A stretch of DNA of 64,000 nucleotides from Streptomyces griseus subsp. griseus (GTDB lineage Bacteria; Actinomycetota; Actinomycetes; Streptomycetales; Streptomycetaceae), in NCBI RefSeq assembly GCF_000720255.1, contig NZ_JOJE01000007.1, positions 186,001 through 250,000 of the forward strand, in the 5' to 3' direction. Made by a program: the position numbers and the translations under genes. Shown one piece after another: positions 37,229 through 45,888 of the stretch (position 1 is its first letter; each line of letters starts with the position of its first letter). Under the pieces are notes generated by a model that worked only from the letters and a program-made list of their open reading frames with translations, did not search any database and was not told the origin of the DNA.

Positions 37229-38164
37229 TCAGTGGCAGAGTCGCGCCTCGTGCTCCGCGTGCCCGCGCGGCTCCAGCTGGAACGTGCAGTGCTCGACGTC
37301 GAAGTGGTCGCCGAGGCAGCCCTGAAGCTCGTGCAGCATCTTCTCGTGGCCGATGGCGTTCAGCGCGTCGGAGGACACCACGACGTGCGCCGAGAGCACC
37401 GGCATGCCGGAGGTGATCGTCCAGGCGTGCAGGTCGTGGACGTCCTCGACGCCCTCCAGGGCGAGGATGTGGGCCCGCACCTCCGCCATGTCGACGTCCT
37501 TCGGAGCCGCCTCCAGCAGCACGTCGAGGGTCTCGCGCAGCAGCTTCCAAGTGCGCGGCACGATCATCAGGCCGATCACCAGCGAGGCGATCGGGTCGGC
37601 GGCCTCCCAGCCGGTGGTGAGGACGACGACGGCGGAGATGATCACTGCGAGCGAGCCCAGCGCGTCCGCGGCCACCTCCAGGAAGGCGCCCCGCACGTTC
37701 AGGCTGTCCTTCTGGCCGCGCATCAGCAGCGTCAGCGAGATCATGTTGGCGACCAGGCCGATCACACCGAAGACCACGGTCAGGCCGCCCGCGGTGCCCG
37801 CGGGGGTGATGAACCGCTGGATCGCCTCGTACAGGACGTAGCCGCCCACGCCGAGCAGCAGCACACAGTTGGCGAGCGCGGCGAGGATCTCGGCCCGGGC
37901 GTACCCGAAGGTGCGGTTCCCGGTCGGCGGGCGGCTCGCGACATGGATGGCGAGCAGGGCCATGCCCAGGCCCAGCGCGTCCGTCGCCATGTGCGCCGCG
38001 TCAGCGACCAGGGCGAGCGAGTCGGCGAGGACGCCGCCGACGATCTCGACCACCATGACGGTGAGCGTGATCGACAGCGCGACACGGAGCCGACCGCGGT
38101 AGGCCGCCGTCGCCGTACCGCCCGTCGGCACGTGCGCGTGCCCGTGATCGTGCCCAGCCCCCAT
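37229..38164 (-). CDS. Cation diffusion facilitator (Zn/Co efflux)
   Basis: A 311-residue CDF-family transporter with six predicted helices. The N terminus is His-rich (H-D-H-G-H-A-H). The first transport site is seen in A-D-A-A-H-M-A-T-D (H-x-x-x-D). The second site, normally H-x-x-x-D in helix V, reads E-V-A-A-D-A-L-G-S here, with Glu in place of His, as in some actinobacterial members; this may change metal preference. The C-terminal cytosolic ferredoxin-like domain is present (D-L-H-A-W-T-I-T-S-G). AGGAGG upstream of the ATG. Confidence 0.92.
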   Translation of the reverse strand: MGAGHDHGHAHVPTGGTATAAYRGRLRVALSITLTVMVVEIVGGVLADSLALVADAAHMATDALGLGMALLAIHVASRPPTGNRTFGYARAEILAALANCVLLLGVGGYVLYEAIQRFITPAGTAGGLTVVFGVIGLVANMISLTLLMRGQKDSLNVRGAFLEVAADALGSLAVIISAVVVLTTGWEAADPIASLVIGLMIVPRTWKLLRETLDVLLEAAPKDVDMAEVRAHILALEGVEDVHDLHAWTITSGMPVLSAHVVVSSDALNAIGHEKMLHELQGCLGDHFDVEHCTFQLEPRGHAEHEARLCH

Positions 38165-38276
38165 GGGAAGCGTCCTCCTGTGTGTCGACCCGGTCCCGAC
38201 GTGGTTCGCCGGGATCACAGTCAACTACGGGTGGGGGGTATCCGGCAACGCGGCACTGAACACCGTTGTCATGTGC

Positions 38277-38307
38277 CCTGACCTGCGCAAACGAACCGCA
38301 GGTCAGG
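38277..38307 (-). terminator. Strong stem-loop after galE
   Basis: CCTGACCTGCG (38277-38287) pairs perfectly with CGCAGGTCAGG (38297-38307) over a 9-nt loop, 13 bases past the galE stop codon. Confidence 0.85.
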
Positions 38308-38319
38308 CGGGGTGGGTGT

Positions 38320-39285
38320 TCAGCCGCCGCGGTGCAGCAGCCACCCCCGCCAGGCCGACTCCACCATCTCGCGCACCCCGCGCCGGGCCGACCAGCCGAG
38401 CTCCCGTGCGGCCAGCACGGCGGAGGCGACCGCGCGCGGGGCGTCGCCCGGGCGGCGCGCCTCGACCAGGGCGGGCCGGGTGTCGCCGGTGATCTCGCCG
38501 ATCAGCGTGACCAGTTCCCGTACCGAGACGCCCTCGCCCCGGCCGATGTTCACCGTCAGATCCCCCGTGCGCCCGCCGAGCCGCCGGGCCGCCGCGAGGT
38601 GCGCCTCGGCGAGGTCGGCGACGTGGATGTAGTCGCGCACGCAGGTGCCGTCCGGCGTCGGATAGTCGTCGCCGAAGATCCGCGGGGCCTCGTCGCGGGT
38701 GAGCCGGTCGAAGACCATCGGCACGATGTTGAAGACACCGGTGTCGGCCAGCTCGGGCGCGGCCGCGCCCGCCACGTTGAAGTAGCGCAGGCACACCGTC
38801 GCGATGCCGTGCGCCCGGCCCGCCGCCCGCACCAGCCACTCCCCGGTGAGCTTGGTCTCGCCGTACGGGTTCACCGGGGCGCAGGGGGTGTCCTCGGTGA
38901 TGAGGTCCACATCGGGGTTGCCGTACACGGCCGCCGACGAGGAGAACACGAACCGTTGCACCCCCGCCTCGGCGACCGCCTCCAGCAGGGTGGCGAGACC
39001 GCCCACGTTCTCCTGGTAGTAGCGCGTCGGCTGCGCCACCGACTCCGCGACCTGCTTACGCGCGGCGAGATGCACCACACCCGTGACGGCGTGCTCGGTG
39101 AGGACCCGCTTCAGCAGGTCGCCGTCCCGCGACGAGCCCCGCACCAGCGGCACGTCCGCCGGCAGCCGTGAGGCGATCCCGGCCGACAGGTCGTCCAGTG
39201 CGACGACCCGCTCCCCGGCCCCGGCCATGGCTCGTGCCACATGCGCCCCGATGTATCCGGCTCCGCCGGTGATCAGCCACGTCAT
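38320..39285 (-). CDS. galE: UDP-glucose 4-epimerase-like (GalE) protein
   Basis: A 321-residue extended short-chain dehydrogenase. The NAD motif is W-L-I-T-G-G-A-G-Y-I-G at residues 3-13; catalytic S-S-S-A-A-V-Y and Y-G-E-T-K (Tyr-x3-Lys) follow; R-D-Y-I-H-V and I-G-R-G-E-G-V-S-V support UDP-hexose epimerase. It interconverts UDP-glucose and UDP-galactose or the N-acetyl forms. Divergent from the CDP-alcohol operon that starts at 39597, so it could supply sugar for that operon's glycosyltransferase, though no link is shown. Confidence 0.9.
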   Translation of the reverse strand: MTWLITGGAGYIGAHVARAMAGAGERVVALDDLSAGIASRLPADVPLVRGSSRDGDLLKRVLTEHAVTGVVHLAARKQVAESVAQPTRYYQENVGGLATLLEAVAEAGVQRFVFSSSAAVYGNPDVDLITEDTPCAPVNPYGETKLTGEWLVRAAGRAHGIATVCLRYFNVAGAAAPELADTGVFNIVPMVFDRLTRDEAPRIFGDDYPTPDGTCVRDYIHVADLAEAHLAAARRLGGRTGDLTVNIGRGEGVSVRELVTLIGEITGDTRPALVEARRPGDAPRAVASAVLAARELGWSARRGVREMVESAWRGWLLHRGG

Positions 39286-39596
39286 GGTCGCCCACCCTAT
39301 GCCGACCCGGCGCGTGCCGGGCGCAATGTCCCTGATGCCGGGGATGGGGGGCGCGGTTTGTGGCTCGGGTCGCGCATCGCCCATGATGATCTCGGCAAAG
39401 GCCGGTGCGGACCCCGTCGACGGTGCCATGAACAGGCGGTGAACGCCCGCTTCCCGGCATCCGATAGCCTCTGCCGACAGCCGCCCGCTGGTGCGGCCAG
39501 GCCCAATGCGGAAACGGGCCCGGCGCCGCCAAGGGGCGCCCCCCATCGTGCACACGACCGGCGCGGACGCGTCGGGGACCCAGGGAGTGAGTTCGG
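39286..39596. other. Divergent promoter region between galE and the CDP-alcohol operon
   Basis: This 311-base stretch holds no convincing gene. CCGATAGCCT around 39460 looks like a streptomycete -10 for the rightward operon. GGGAG about 8 bases before 39597 is the ribosome site for the TTG start. No strong inverted repeat was noticed. Confidence 0.4.
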
Positions 39597-41411
39597 TTGT
39601 CGACCGCCATCCTCACCGGTCAGCCGGTCCCCGGATCGTCGATCGAGGGGGACCTGCGCTCCCTCGGTTTCGACGTCCGGGTGGCCGCCGACCCCGCGGA
39701 CGCGGAGACGCTGCTCGCCCAGGTGCCGATCGAACAGCGGGTCGCCGTGGTCGACGCCCGCTTCGTCGGCCATCTTCACGCGCTGCGCCTCGCCCTCACC
39801 GACCCCCGTTTCCCGCTCGCCGCGATCCCGGGCGCCGTGACCGCCCAGGCGGCGGGCCGACAGGCGCTGACCAGAGCGGTGGCGAGAGAGAACTCCGCGA
39901 GCGGCGGAACGGCCTTGGCTGTTGACAGCCTCGCCGACCGCATCGTCACCGCCCTCGGCGCCGACGACGCCCCGGTGCACCGCCCCACGCTCGGCAGACT
40001 CGTCGCCGCCGTCCCCGCCGACCCTCAGGCCCGCAACGAGGCCCGGCAGTCGGTCGCCTCCGTCGACGACGAGGCCGTACGCCTGAAGTCGGCCGTGAAG
40101 GCCCACGACGGCTTCTTCACCACCTTCTTCATCAGCCCCTACTCGCGCTACGTCGCCCGCTGGTGCGCCCGCCGCGGCCTGACCCCCAACCAGGTCACCA
40201 CCGCCTCCCTGCTCACCGCGCTGATCGCGGCCGGCTGCGCGGCCACCGGCACCCGCGGCGGGTTCGTCGCCGCCGGCGTCCTGCTGATCGCCTCGTTCGT
40301 CCTGGACTGCACCGACGGCCAGCTCGCCCGCTACTCCCTGCAGTACTCCACGCTCGGAGCCTGGCTCGACGCCACCTTCGACCGGGCCAAGGAGTACGCC
40401 TACTACGCGGGCCTCGCCCTCGGTGCCGCCCGCAGCGGCGACGACGTGTGGGCCCTCGCCCTCGGCGCGATGGTCCTGCAGAGCTGCCGGCATGTCGTGG
40501 ACTTCTCCTTCACCGAGGCCAACCACGACGCCACCGCCAACACCAGCCCCACCGCCGCCCTCTCCGACAAGCTCGACAGCGTCGGCTGGACCGTCTGGCT
40601 GCGCCGGATGATAGTGCTGCCCATCGGCGAGCGCTGGGCCATGATCGCCGTCCTCACGGCGGTCACCACACCGCGGATCACCTTCTACGCGCTGATCGCC
40701 GGCTGCGCCTTCGCGGCGACGTACACGACGGCGGGCCGGGTGCTGCGGTCGCTGACGCGGAGGGCGCAGCGCACCGACCGGGCGGCGAAGGCGCTGGCGG
40801 ACCTCGCCGACAGCGGGCCGCTGGCCGAGGGAGTCGTCCGGGTGCTGAAGCGGCTGCGCGCGCACACGCCGTACGGCTCACGCGTCTTCCTGGCACTCGG
40901 CGGTGCGGCGTTGCTCGTCGCCGCGGCCTTCGAGCCGTACGGCAGCGCGCTGCCCGTCGTGGCGGCGGCGGTGTACGTCCTGACCTCCGGCGCCGCCGTC
41001 GCCCTGCCCCTCAAGGGCACCCTCGACTGGCTGGTCCCGCCCCTCTTCCGCGCCGCCGAGTACGGCACCGTCCTGATCCTGGCCGCCAAGGCGGGGGTGC
41101 ACGGGGCCCTTCCTGCGGCTTTCGGGCTGGTGGCGGCCGTCGCCTACCATCACTACGACACGGTGTACCGCATCCGCGGCGACGCCGGAGCGCCCCCGGC
41201 CTGGCTGGTGCGCGCCATCTGGGGGCACGAGGGACGGACGCTGCTCGTCACCGTCCTCGCCGCGCTCCTCACCGCCTCGCAGTTCACGGCGGCGCTCACG
41301 GCCCTCGCCGTGGCCGTCGCCCTGGTGGTGCTCGTCGAGAGCATCCGCTACTGGGTGGCCGCCCACAAGGGCGGCGCGCCCGCCGTACACGATGAAGGAG
41401 AACCCGCATGA
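39597..41411 (+). CDS. Large CDP-alcohol phosphotransferase with N-terminal extra domain
   Basis: A 604-residue membrane enzyme that opens the operon. Residues 1 to about 165 are a soluble domain of unknown role (R-V-A-V-V-D-A-R-F near residue 50). About 190-360 is a CDP-alcohol phosphatidyltransferase domain with all catalytic acids in order: D237-x2-D240-G-x2-A-R-x8-G-x3-D258-x3-D262. The C-terminal 240 residues add several membrane helices. Related proteins carry the label DUF5941 as I recall. It should transfer a phospho-alcohol from a CDP-alcohol to a second alcohol. TTG start with GGGAG upstream. Its last bases overlap the next gene (ATGA). Confidence 0.85.
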   Translation: MSTAILTGQPVPGSSIEGDLRSLGFDVRVAADPADAETLLAQVPIEQRVAVVDARFVGHLHALRLALTDPRFPLAAIPGAVTAQAAGRQALTRAVARENSASGGTALAVDSLADRIVTALGADDAPVHRPTLGRLVAAVPADPQARNEARQSVASVDDEAVRLKSAVKAHDGFFTTFFISPYSRYVARWCARRGLTPNQVTTASLLTALIAAGCAATGTRGGFVAAGVLLIASFVLDCTDGQLARYSLQYSTLGAWLDATFDRAKEYAYYAGLALGAARSGDDVWALALGAMVLQSCRHVVDFSFTEANHDATANTSPTAALSDKLDSVGWTVWLRRMIVLPIGERWAMIAVLTAVTTPRITFYALIAGCAFAATYTTAGRVLRSLTRRAQRTDRAAKALADLADSGPLAEGVVRVLKRLRAHTPYGSRVFLALGGAALLVAAAFEPYGSALPVVAAAVYVLTSGAAVALPLKGTLDWLVPPLFRAAEYGTVLILAAKAGVHGALPAAFGLVAAVAYHHYDTVYRIRGDAGAPPAWLVRAIWGHEGRTLLVTVLAALLTASQFTAALTALAVAVALVVLVESIRYWVAAHKGGAPAVHDEGEPA

Positions 41412-42160
41412 TCGGCCTCGTGCTGGCGGCCGGCGCCGGACGGCGTCTGCGCCCCTACACCGACAGCCTGCCCAAGGCGCTGGTGCCGGTGGGGCCCGCG
41501 GGCATAGAGGGCGAACCGACGGTCCTGGACCTCACCCTCGGCAACTTCGCCGAGATCGGCCTGACCGAGGTCGCGGTCATCGTCGGCTACCGCAAGGAGG
41601 CCGTCTACGCGCGCAAGGCCGCGCTGGAGGAGAAGTACGGGATCGAGCTCACCCTCATCGACAACGACAAGGCCGAGGAGTGGAACAACGCCTACTCCCT
41701 GTGGTGCGGCCGTGACGCCCTCAAGGACGGCGTGATCCTCGCCAACGGGGACACCGTCCACCCGGTCTCCGTCGAGAAGACGCTGCTCGCCGCCCGCGGC
41801 GACGGCAAGAAGATCATCCTCGCCCTCGACACGGTGAAGCAGCTCGCCGACGAGGAGATGAAGGTCGTCGTCGACCCCGACCAGGGCGTCCGGAAGATCA
41901 CCAAGCTGATGGACCCGGCCGAGGCCACCGGCGAGTACATCGGCGTCACCCTCATCGAGGGCGACGCGGCCGCCGAACTCGGCGACGCGCTGAAGACCGT
42001 GTGGGAGACCGACCCGCAGCAGTTCTACGAGCACGGCTACCAGGAGCTCGTCAACCGCGGCTTCCGCATCGACGTCGCACCGATCGGTGACGTCCCGTGG
42101 GTCGAGATCGACAATCACGACGACCTCGCGCGCGGACGGGAGATCGCGTGCCGCTACTGA
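41408..42160 (+). CDS. Nucleotidyltransferase (sugar/polyol-phosphate cytidylyl-type)
   Basis: A 250-residue NTP-transferase fold protein. The signature is L-V-L-A-A-G-A-G-R-R-L-R-P at residues 4-16 with S-L-P-K-A-L-V-P; I-L-A-N-G-D-T-V holds the metal-binding aspartate, and E-I-D-N-H-D-D is near the end. The pattern is like CTP:phosphocholine, inositol-1-phosphate or glycerol-phosphate cytidylyltransferases. In this operon it most likely activates the product of the next gene as a CDP-alcohol for the phosphotransferases. It starts with a 4-base overlap and ends inside the next gene. Confidence 0.87.
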   Translation: MIGLVLAAGAGRRLRPYTDSLPKALVPVGPAGIEGEPTVLDLTLGNFAEIGLTEVAVIVGYRKEAVYARKAALEEKYGIELTLIDNDKAEEWNNAYSLWCGRDALKDGVILANGDTVHPVSVEKTLLAARGDGKKIILALDTVKQLADEEMKVVVDPDQGVRKITKLMDPAEATGEYIGVTLIEGDAAAELGDALKTVWETDPQQFYEHGYQELVNRGFRIDVAPIGDVPWVEIDNHDDLARGREIACRY

Positions 42161-43209
42161 CCAGGCTCATCCCCTCGCCGGTCGTCGTGGACATCCGCCC
42201 GGGTGCCCTCGACGACCTGGGCTACGTCCTCGCCGACGAGCGCATCTCGCACTCCGGCAAGCTCGCCGTCGCCGTCAGCGGCGGTTCCGGCGCCAAGCTC
42301 CGCGAGCGGATCGCCCCCAGCCTGCCCGGCGCCACCTGGTACGAGGTCGGCGGCGGCACCCTCGACGACGCGATCCGGCTGGCCGGCGAGATAAAGGCCG
42401 GCCACTACGACGCGGTCGTCGGCCTGGGTGGCGGCAAGATCATCGACTGCGCCAAGTTCGCCGCGGCGCGCATCGGCCTGCCGCTGGTCGCCGTACCGAC
42501 GAACCTCGCCCACGACGGCCTGTGCTCGCCGGTCGCCACCCTCGACAACGACGCCGGCCGCGGCTCCTACGGCGTGCCGAACCCGATCGCGGTCGTCATC
42601 GACCTGGACGTCATCCGCGAGGCCCCGGTCCGCTACGTACGGGCCGGCATCGGCGACGCCGTCTCCAACATCTCCGCGATCGCGGACTGGGAGCTCGCCA
42701 ACCGCGTCAACGGGGAGAAGATCGACGGTCTCGCCGCCGCGATGGCCCGCCAGGCCGGCGAGGCGGTGCTCAGGCACCCGGGCGGCATCGGGGACAACGA
42801 CTTCCTCCAGGTGCTCGCCGAGGCGCTGGTCCTCAGCGGCATCGCCATGTCGGTGTCGGGCGACTCCCGCCCGTCCTCCGGCGCGTGCCACGAGATCAAC
42901 CACGCCTTCGACCTGCTCTTCCCCAAGCGCGCCGCCGCCCACGGCGAGCAGTGCGGCCTGGGCGCGGCCTTCGCGATGTACCTGCGCGGGGCCCACGAGG
43001 AGTCGGTGTACATGGCCGAGGTGCTGCGCCGGCACGGGCTGCCGGTGACGCCGGACGAGATCGGCTTCACGGTGGACGAGTTCGTCCGCGCCGTGGAGTT
43101 CGCCCCGCAGACCAGGCCCGGCCGCTACACGATCCTCGAACACCTCGACCTGACCACCCCACAGATCAAGGACACATACGCCGACTATGTCAAGGCCATC
43201 GGTAGCTGA
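42148..43209 (+). CDS. sn-Glycerol-1-phosphate dehydrogenase-like enzyme (Fe/Zn ADH superfamily)
   Basis: A 353-residue protein of the iron-containing alcohol dehydrogenase/dehydroquinate-synthase superfamily whose pattern fits glycerol-1-phosphate dehydrogenase (EgsA/AraM). It shows V-G-L-G-G-G-K-I-I-D-C-A-K, V-A-V-P-T-N-L-A-H-D-G-L, S-P-V-A-T-L, and G-I-G-D-A-V-S-N-I-S-A-I-A-D-W-E-L-A, with metal histidines in C-H-E-I-N-H. Such enzymes reduce dihydroxyacetone phosphate to sn-glycerol-1-phosphate, the archaeal lipid backbone, also used by a few bacteria. GTG at 42148 with GGGAG, inside the preceding gene's end; it overlaps the following gene by 23 bases. The exact polyol is inferred. Confidence 0.83.
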   Translation: MPLLTRLIPSPVVVDIRPGALDDLGYVLADERISHSGKLAVAVSGGSGAKLRERIAPSLPGATWYEVGGGTLDDAIRLAGEIKAGHYDAVVGLGGGKIIDCAKFAAARIGLPLVAVPTNLAHDGLCSPVATLDNDAGRGSYGVPNPIAVVIDLDVIREAPVRYVRAGIGDAVSNISAIADWELANRVNGEKIDGLAAAMARQAGEAVLRHPGGIGDNDFLQVLAEALVLSGIAMSVSGDSRPSSGACHEINHAFDLLFPKRAAAHGEQCGLGAAFAMYLRGAHEESVYMAEVLRRHGLPVTPDEIGFTVDEFVRAVEFAPQTRPGRYTILEHLDLTTPQIKDTYADYVKAIGS

Positions 43210-43966
43210 ACTCCGTCCGGTCGTGCACCCCGCAGGGGTGAAGGACCGGCGCAGCGGTGAGCACTGGATGGGACGCCTCTACATGCGTGAGGTGTCCCTG
43301 CGGATCGACCGCTACCTGGTGAACACCAGGGTCACGCCCAACCAGCTCACGTACCTGATGACCGTCTTCGGCGTCCTCGCGGCCCCGGCACTGCTCGTGC
43401 CGGGGATCCCGGGGGCCGTCCTCGGCGTGGTCTGCGTCCAGATGTACCTGCTGCTGGACTGCGTCGACGGCGAGATCGCGCGCTGGAAGCAGCAGTACTC
43501 GCTGAACGGGGTCTACCTCGACCGGGTCGGCGCCTACCTGACCGACGCGGCCGTGCTCGTCGGCTTCGGCCTGCGCGCCGCCGACCTGTGGGGCAGCGGG
43601 CGGATCGACTGGCTGTGGGCCTTCCTCGGCACCCTGGCCGCCCTCGGCGCCATCCTGATCAAGGCCGAGACCGACCTGGTCGGCGTCGCCCGCCATCAGG
43701 CCGGCAAGCCGCCGGTCCAGGAGGCCGCCGCCGAGATGCGCTCCTCCGGCATGGCGCTGGCGCGCCGGGCCGCCGCCGCCTTCAAGTTCCACCGGCTGAT
43801 CCTCGGCATCGAGGCGTCCCTGCTGATCCTGGTCCTCGCGATCGTGGACCAGTCGCGCGGCGACCTCTTCTTCACCCGGCTCGGCGTCGCCGTGCTGGCC
43901 GGCATCGCGCTCCTGCAGACCCTGCTGCACCTCGTGTCCATCCTGGCTTCGAGCAGGCTGAAGTGA
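43187..43966 (+). CDS. CDP-alcohol phosphotransferase family protein lacking the last catalytic Asp
   Basis: A 259-residue membrane protein with about six helices. The family motif is D91-x2-D94-G-x2-A-R-x8-G-x3-D112, but the fourth aspartate, expected at position 116, is Ala. The next Asp is at 120. In studied members the fourth Asp acts as general base, so this enzyme may be inactive, work as a partner subunit, or use another residue. The neighbouring phosphotransferase (39597-41411) has a complete motif. ATG at 43187 overlaps the dehydrogenase end; its own end overlaps the next gene (GTGA). Confidence 0.85.
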   Translation: MSRPSVAELRPVVHPAGVKDRRSGEHWMGRLYMREVSLRIDRYLVNTRVTPNQLTYLMTVFGVLAAPALLVPGIPGAVLGVVCVQMYLLLDCVDGEIARWKQQYSLNGVYLDRVGAYLTDAAVLVGFGLRAADLWGSGRIDWLWAFLGTLAALGAILIKAETDLVGVARHQAGKPPVQEAAAEMRSSGMALARRAAAAFKFHRLILGIEASLLILVLAIVDQSRGDLFFTRLGVAVLAGIALLQTLLHLVSILASSRLK

Positions 43967-44847
43967 ACGCGCCCCTGAAGGTCGGCGCGGTCGTCATCAC
44001 CATGGGCAACCGCCCCGACGAACTGCGCGCCCTGCTCGACTCGGTCGCCAAGCAGGACGGCGACCGCATCGAGGTGGTCGTCGTCGGCAACGGCTCGCCC
44101 GTCCCGGACGTCCCCGCGGGCGTCCGCACCGTCGAGCTGCCCGAGAACCTCGGCATCCCCGGCGGCCGCAACGTCGGCATCGAGGCCTTCGGCCCCGGCG
44201 GCCGCGACGTGGACATCCTGCTCTTCCTCGACGACGACGGGCTGCTCGCGCACCACGACACCGCCGAGCTGTGCCGCGCGGCCTTCGCCGCCGACCCGGA
44301 GCTCGGCATCATCAGCTTCCGCATCGCCGACCCGGACACCGGCGTCACCCAGCGCCGCCACGTCCCCCGGCTGCGGGCCTCCGACCCGATGCGCTCCTCG
44401 CGGGTCACCACCTTCCTCGGCGGCGCCAACGCGGTCCGTACGAAGGTCCTCGGGGAAGTCGGCGGGCTTCCGGACGCATTCTTCTACGCGCACGAGGAAA
44501 CCGACCTGGCATGGCGGGCCCTCGACGCGGGCTGGATGATCGACTACCGGTCCGACATGGTGCTGTTCCACCCCACGACCGCGCCCTCACGGCACGCGGT
44601 CTACCACCGGATGGTCGCCCGCAACCGGGTGTGGCTGGCCCGCCGCAACCTGCCCGCGCCGCTCGTCCCCGTCTACCTCGGGGTCTGGCTGCTGCTCACA
44701 CTGGCGCGCCGCCCCTCGCGGCCCGCGCTGCGGGCGTGGTTCGGCGGCTTCAAGGAGGGCTGGACCACGCCGTGCGGACCCCGCAGGCCCATGAAGTGGC
44801 GTACGGTGTGGCGGCTGACACGGCTGGGACGGCCCCCGGTCATCTGA
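43963..44847 (+). CDS. GT2-family glycosyltransferase
   Basis: A 294-residue inverting glycosyltransferase with a GT-A fold. Donor site motifs: V-I-T-M-G-N-R-P near residue 11, N-L-G-I-P-G-G-R-N-V-G, the metal motif F-L-D-D-D-G-L, and later F-F-Y-A-H-E-E-T-D-L-A-W-R, as in rhamnosyl/galactosyl transferases of cell-wall polymers. The C-terminal 50 residues have one hydrophobic segment (V-Y-L-G-V-W-L-L-L-T-L). GTG start overlaps the previous stop. It likely decorates or extends the polymer of this operon; donor sugar unknown. Confidence 0.9.
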   Translation: MNAPLKVGAVVITMGNRPDELRALLDSVAKQDGDRIEVVVVGNGSPVPDVPAGVRTVELPENLGIPGGRNVGIEAFGPGGRDVDILLFLDDDGLLAHHDTAELCRAAFAADPELGIISFRIADPDTGVTQRRHVPRLRASDPMRSSRVTTFLGGANAVRTKVLGEVGGLPDAFFYAHEETDLAWRALDAGWMIDYRSDMVLFHPTTAPSRHAVYHRMVARNRVWLARRNLPAPLVPVYLGVWLLLTLARRPSRPALRAWFGGFKEGWTTPCGPRRPMKWRTVWRLTRLGRPPVI

Positions 44848-44958
44848 CAAGCTCGTTCCTGAGAGCATGCGGGACGGGGAGCGTGTGGGACCGTACCCCG
44901 GTCCCCGGCTCATGCCAGGCCCGCAGGCTGTGCATCTCGAAGACGAAAGTTTCCACTT

Positions 44959-45888
44959 GTGAGTGAGACAACGCATGACGGTGGAGTCGCGGTGAGTGCG
45001 CCTCCGTCGCCCCACGAGGGCCTCCCGGCGCGGCAGCTCGCCGCCAAGTACGGGCTGTCCGTGAGCGGCGCGCGGCCCGGGCTGGGGGAGTACGTCCGCC
45101 AGCTGTGGGGGCGCCGGCACTTCATCCTGGCCTTCTCGCAGGCGAAGCTGACCGCCCAGTACAGCCAGGCCAAGCTCGGACAGCTGTGGCAGGTGGTCAC
45201 GCCGCTGCTGAACGCCGCCGTGTACTTCTTCATCTTCGGCGTGATCCTGGAGGCCGACCGGGGCATGCCGCGCGAGGTGTACATCCCGTTCCTGGTGACG
45301 GGTGTGTTCGTCTTCACCTTCACGCAGAGCTCGGTGATGGCGGGTGTCCGCGCGATCTCCGGCAACCTCGGACTGGTCCGCGCCCTGCACTTCCCGCGCG
45401 CCTCCCTGCCGATCTCCTTCTCATTGCAGCAGCTGCAGCAGCTGCTGTTCTCGATGGTCGTGCTGTTCGCGGTGTCGGCCGGCTTCGGCAGCTACCCGGA
45501 CCTGTCCTGGCTGCTGATCGTGCCGGTGCTGGCCCTGCAGTTCCTCTTCAACACCGGCCTCGCCCTGATCATGGCCCGGGCCGGGTCGAAGACCCCGGAC
45601 CTGGCGCAGCTGATGCCGTTCGTGATGCGCACCTGGATGTACGCGTCGGGCGTGATGTTCTCCATCCCGATCATGCTGGAGGGCAAGCCGCAGTGGGTGG
45701 CGAACGTCCTGCAGTGGAACCCGGCCGCGATCTTCATGGACCTGATGCGCTTCGCGCTCATCGACGGCTACGGCTCCGAGAACCTGCCCGACCACGTGTG
45801 GGCGGCCGCGGGCGGCTGGGCCGCGTTGTTCGCCGTCGGCGGTTTCGTGTACTTCTGGAAGGCGGAGGAGAGGTACGGCCGTGGCTGA
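44959..45888 (+). CDS. ABC-2 type polysaccharide/teichoic acid exporter, permease (TagG/Wzm-like)
   Basis: A 309-residue inner-membrane permease with a cytosolic N terminus and about six helices. It shows the ABC-2 exporter pattern: F-S-Q-A-K-L-T-A-Q-Y-S-Q-A-K-L-G-Q-L-W before helix 1, then Y-F-F-I-F-G and a late W-N-P-A-A-I-F-M-D-L-M-R. GTG start, 111 bases after the glycosyltransferase, so a second promoter is possible. It forms the exporter with the ATPase that overlaps its end by 8 bases. Confidence 0.9.
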   Translation: MSETTHDGGVAVSAPPSPHEGLPARQLAAKYGLSVSGARPGLGEYVRQLWGRRHFILAFSQAKLTAQYSQAKLGQLWQVVTPLLNAAVYFFIFGVILEADRGMPREVYIPFLVTGVFVFTFTQSSVMAGVRAISGNLGLVRALHFPRASLPISFSLQQLQQLLFSMVVLFAVSAGFGSYPDLSWLLIVPVLALQFLFNTGLALIMARAGSKTPDLAQLMPFVMRTWMYASGVMFSIPIMLEGKPQWVANVLQWNPAAIFMDLMRFALIDGYGSENLPDHVWAAAGGWAALFAVGGFVYFWKAEERYGRG

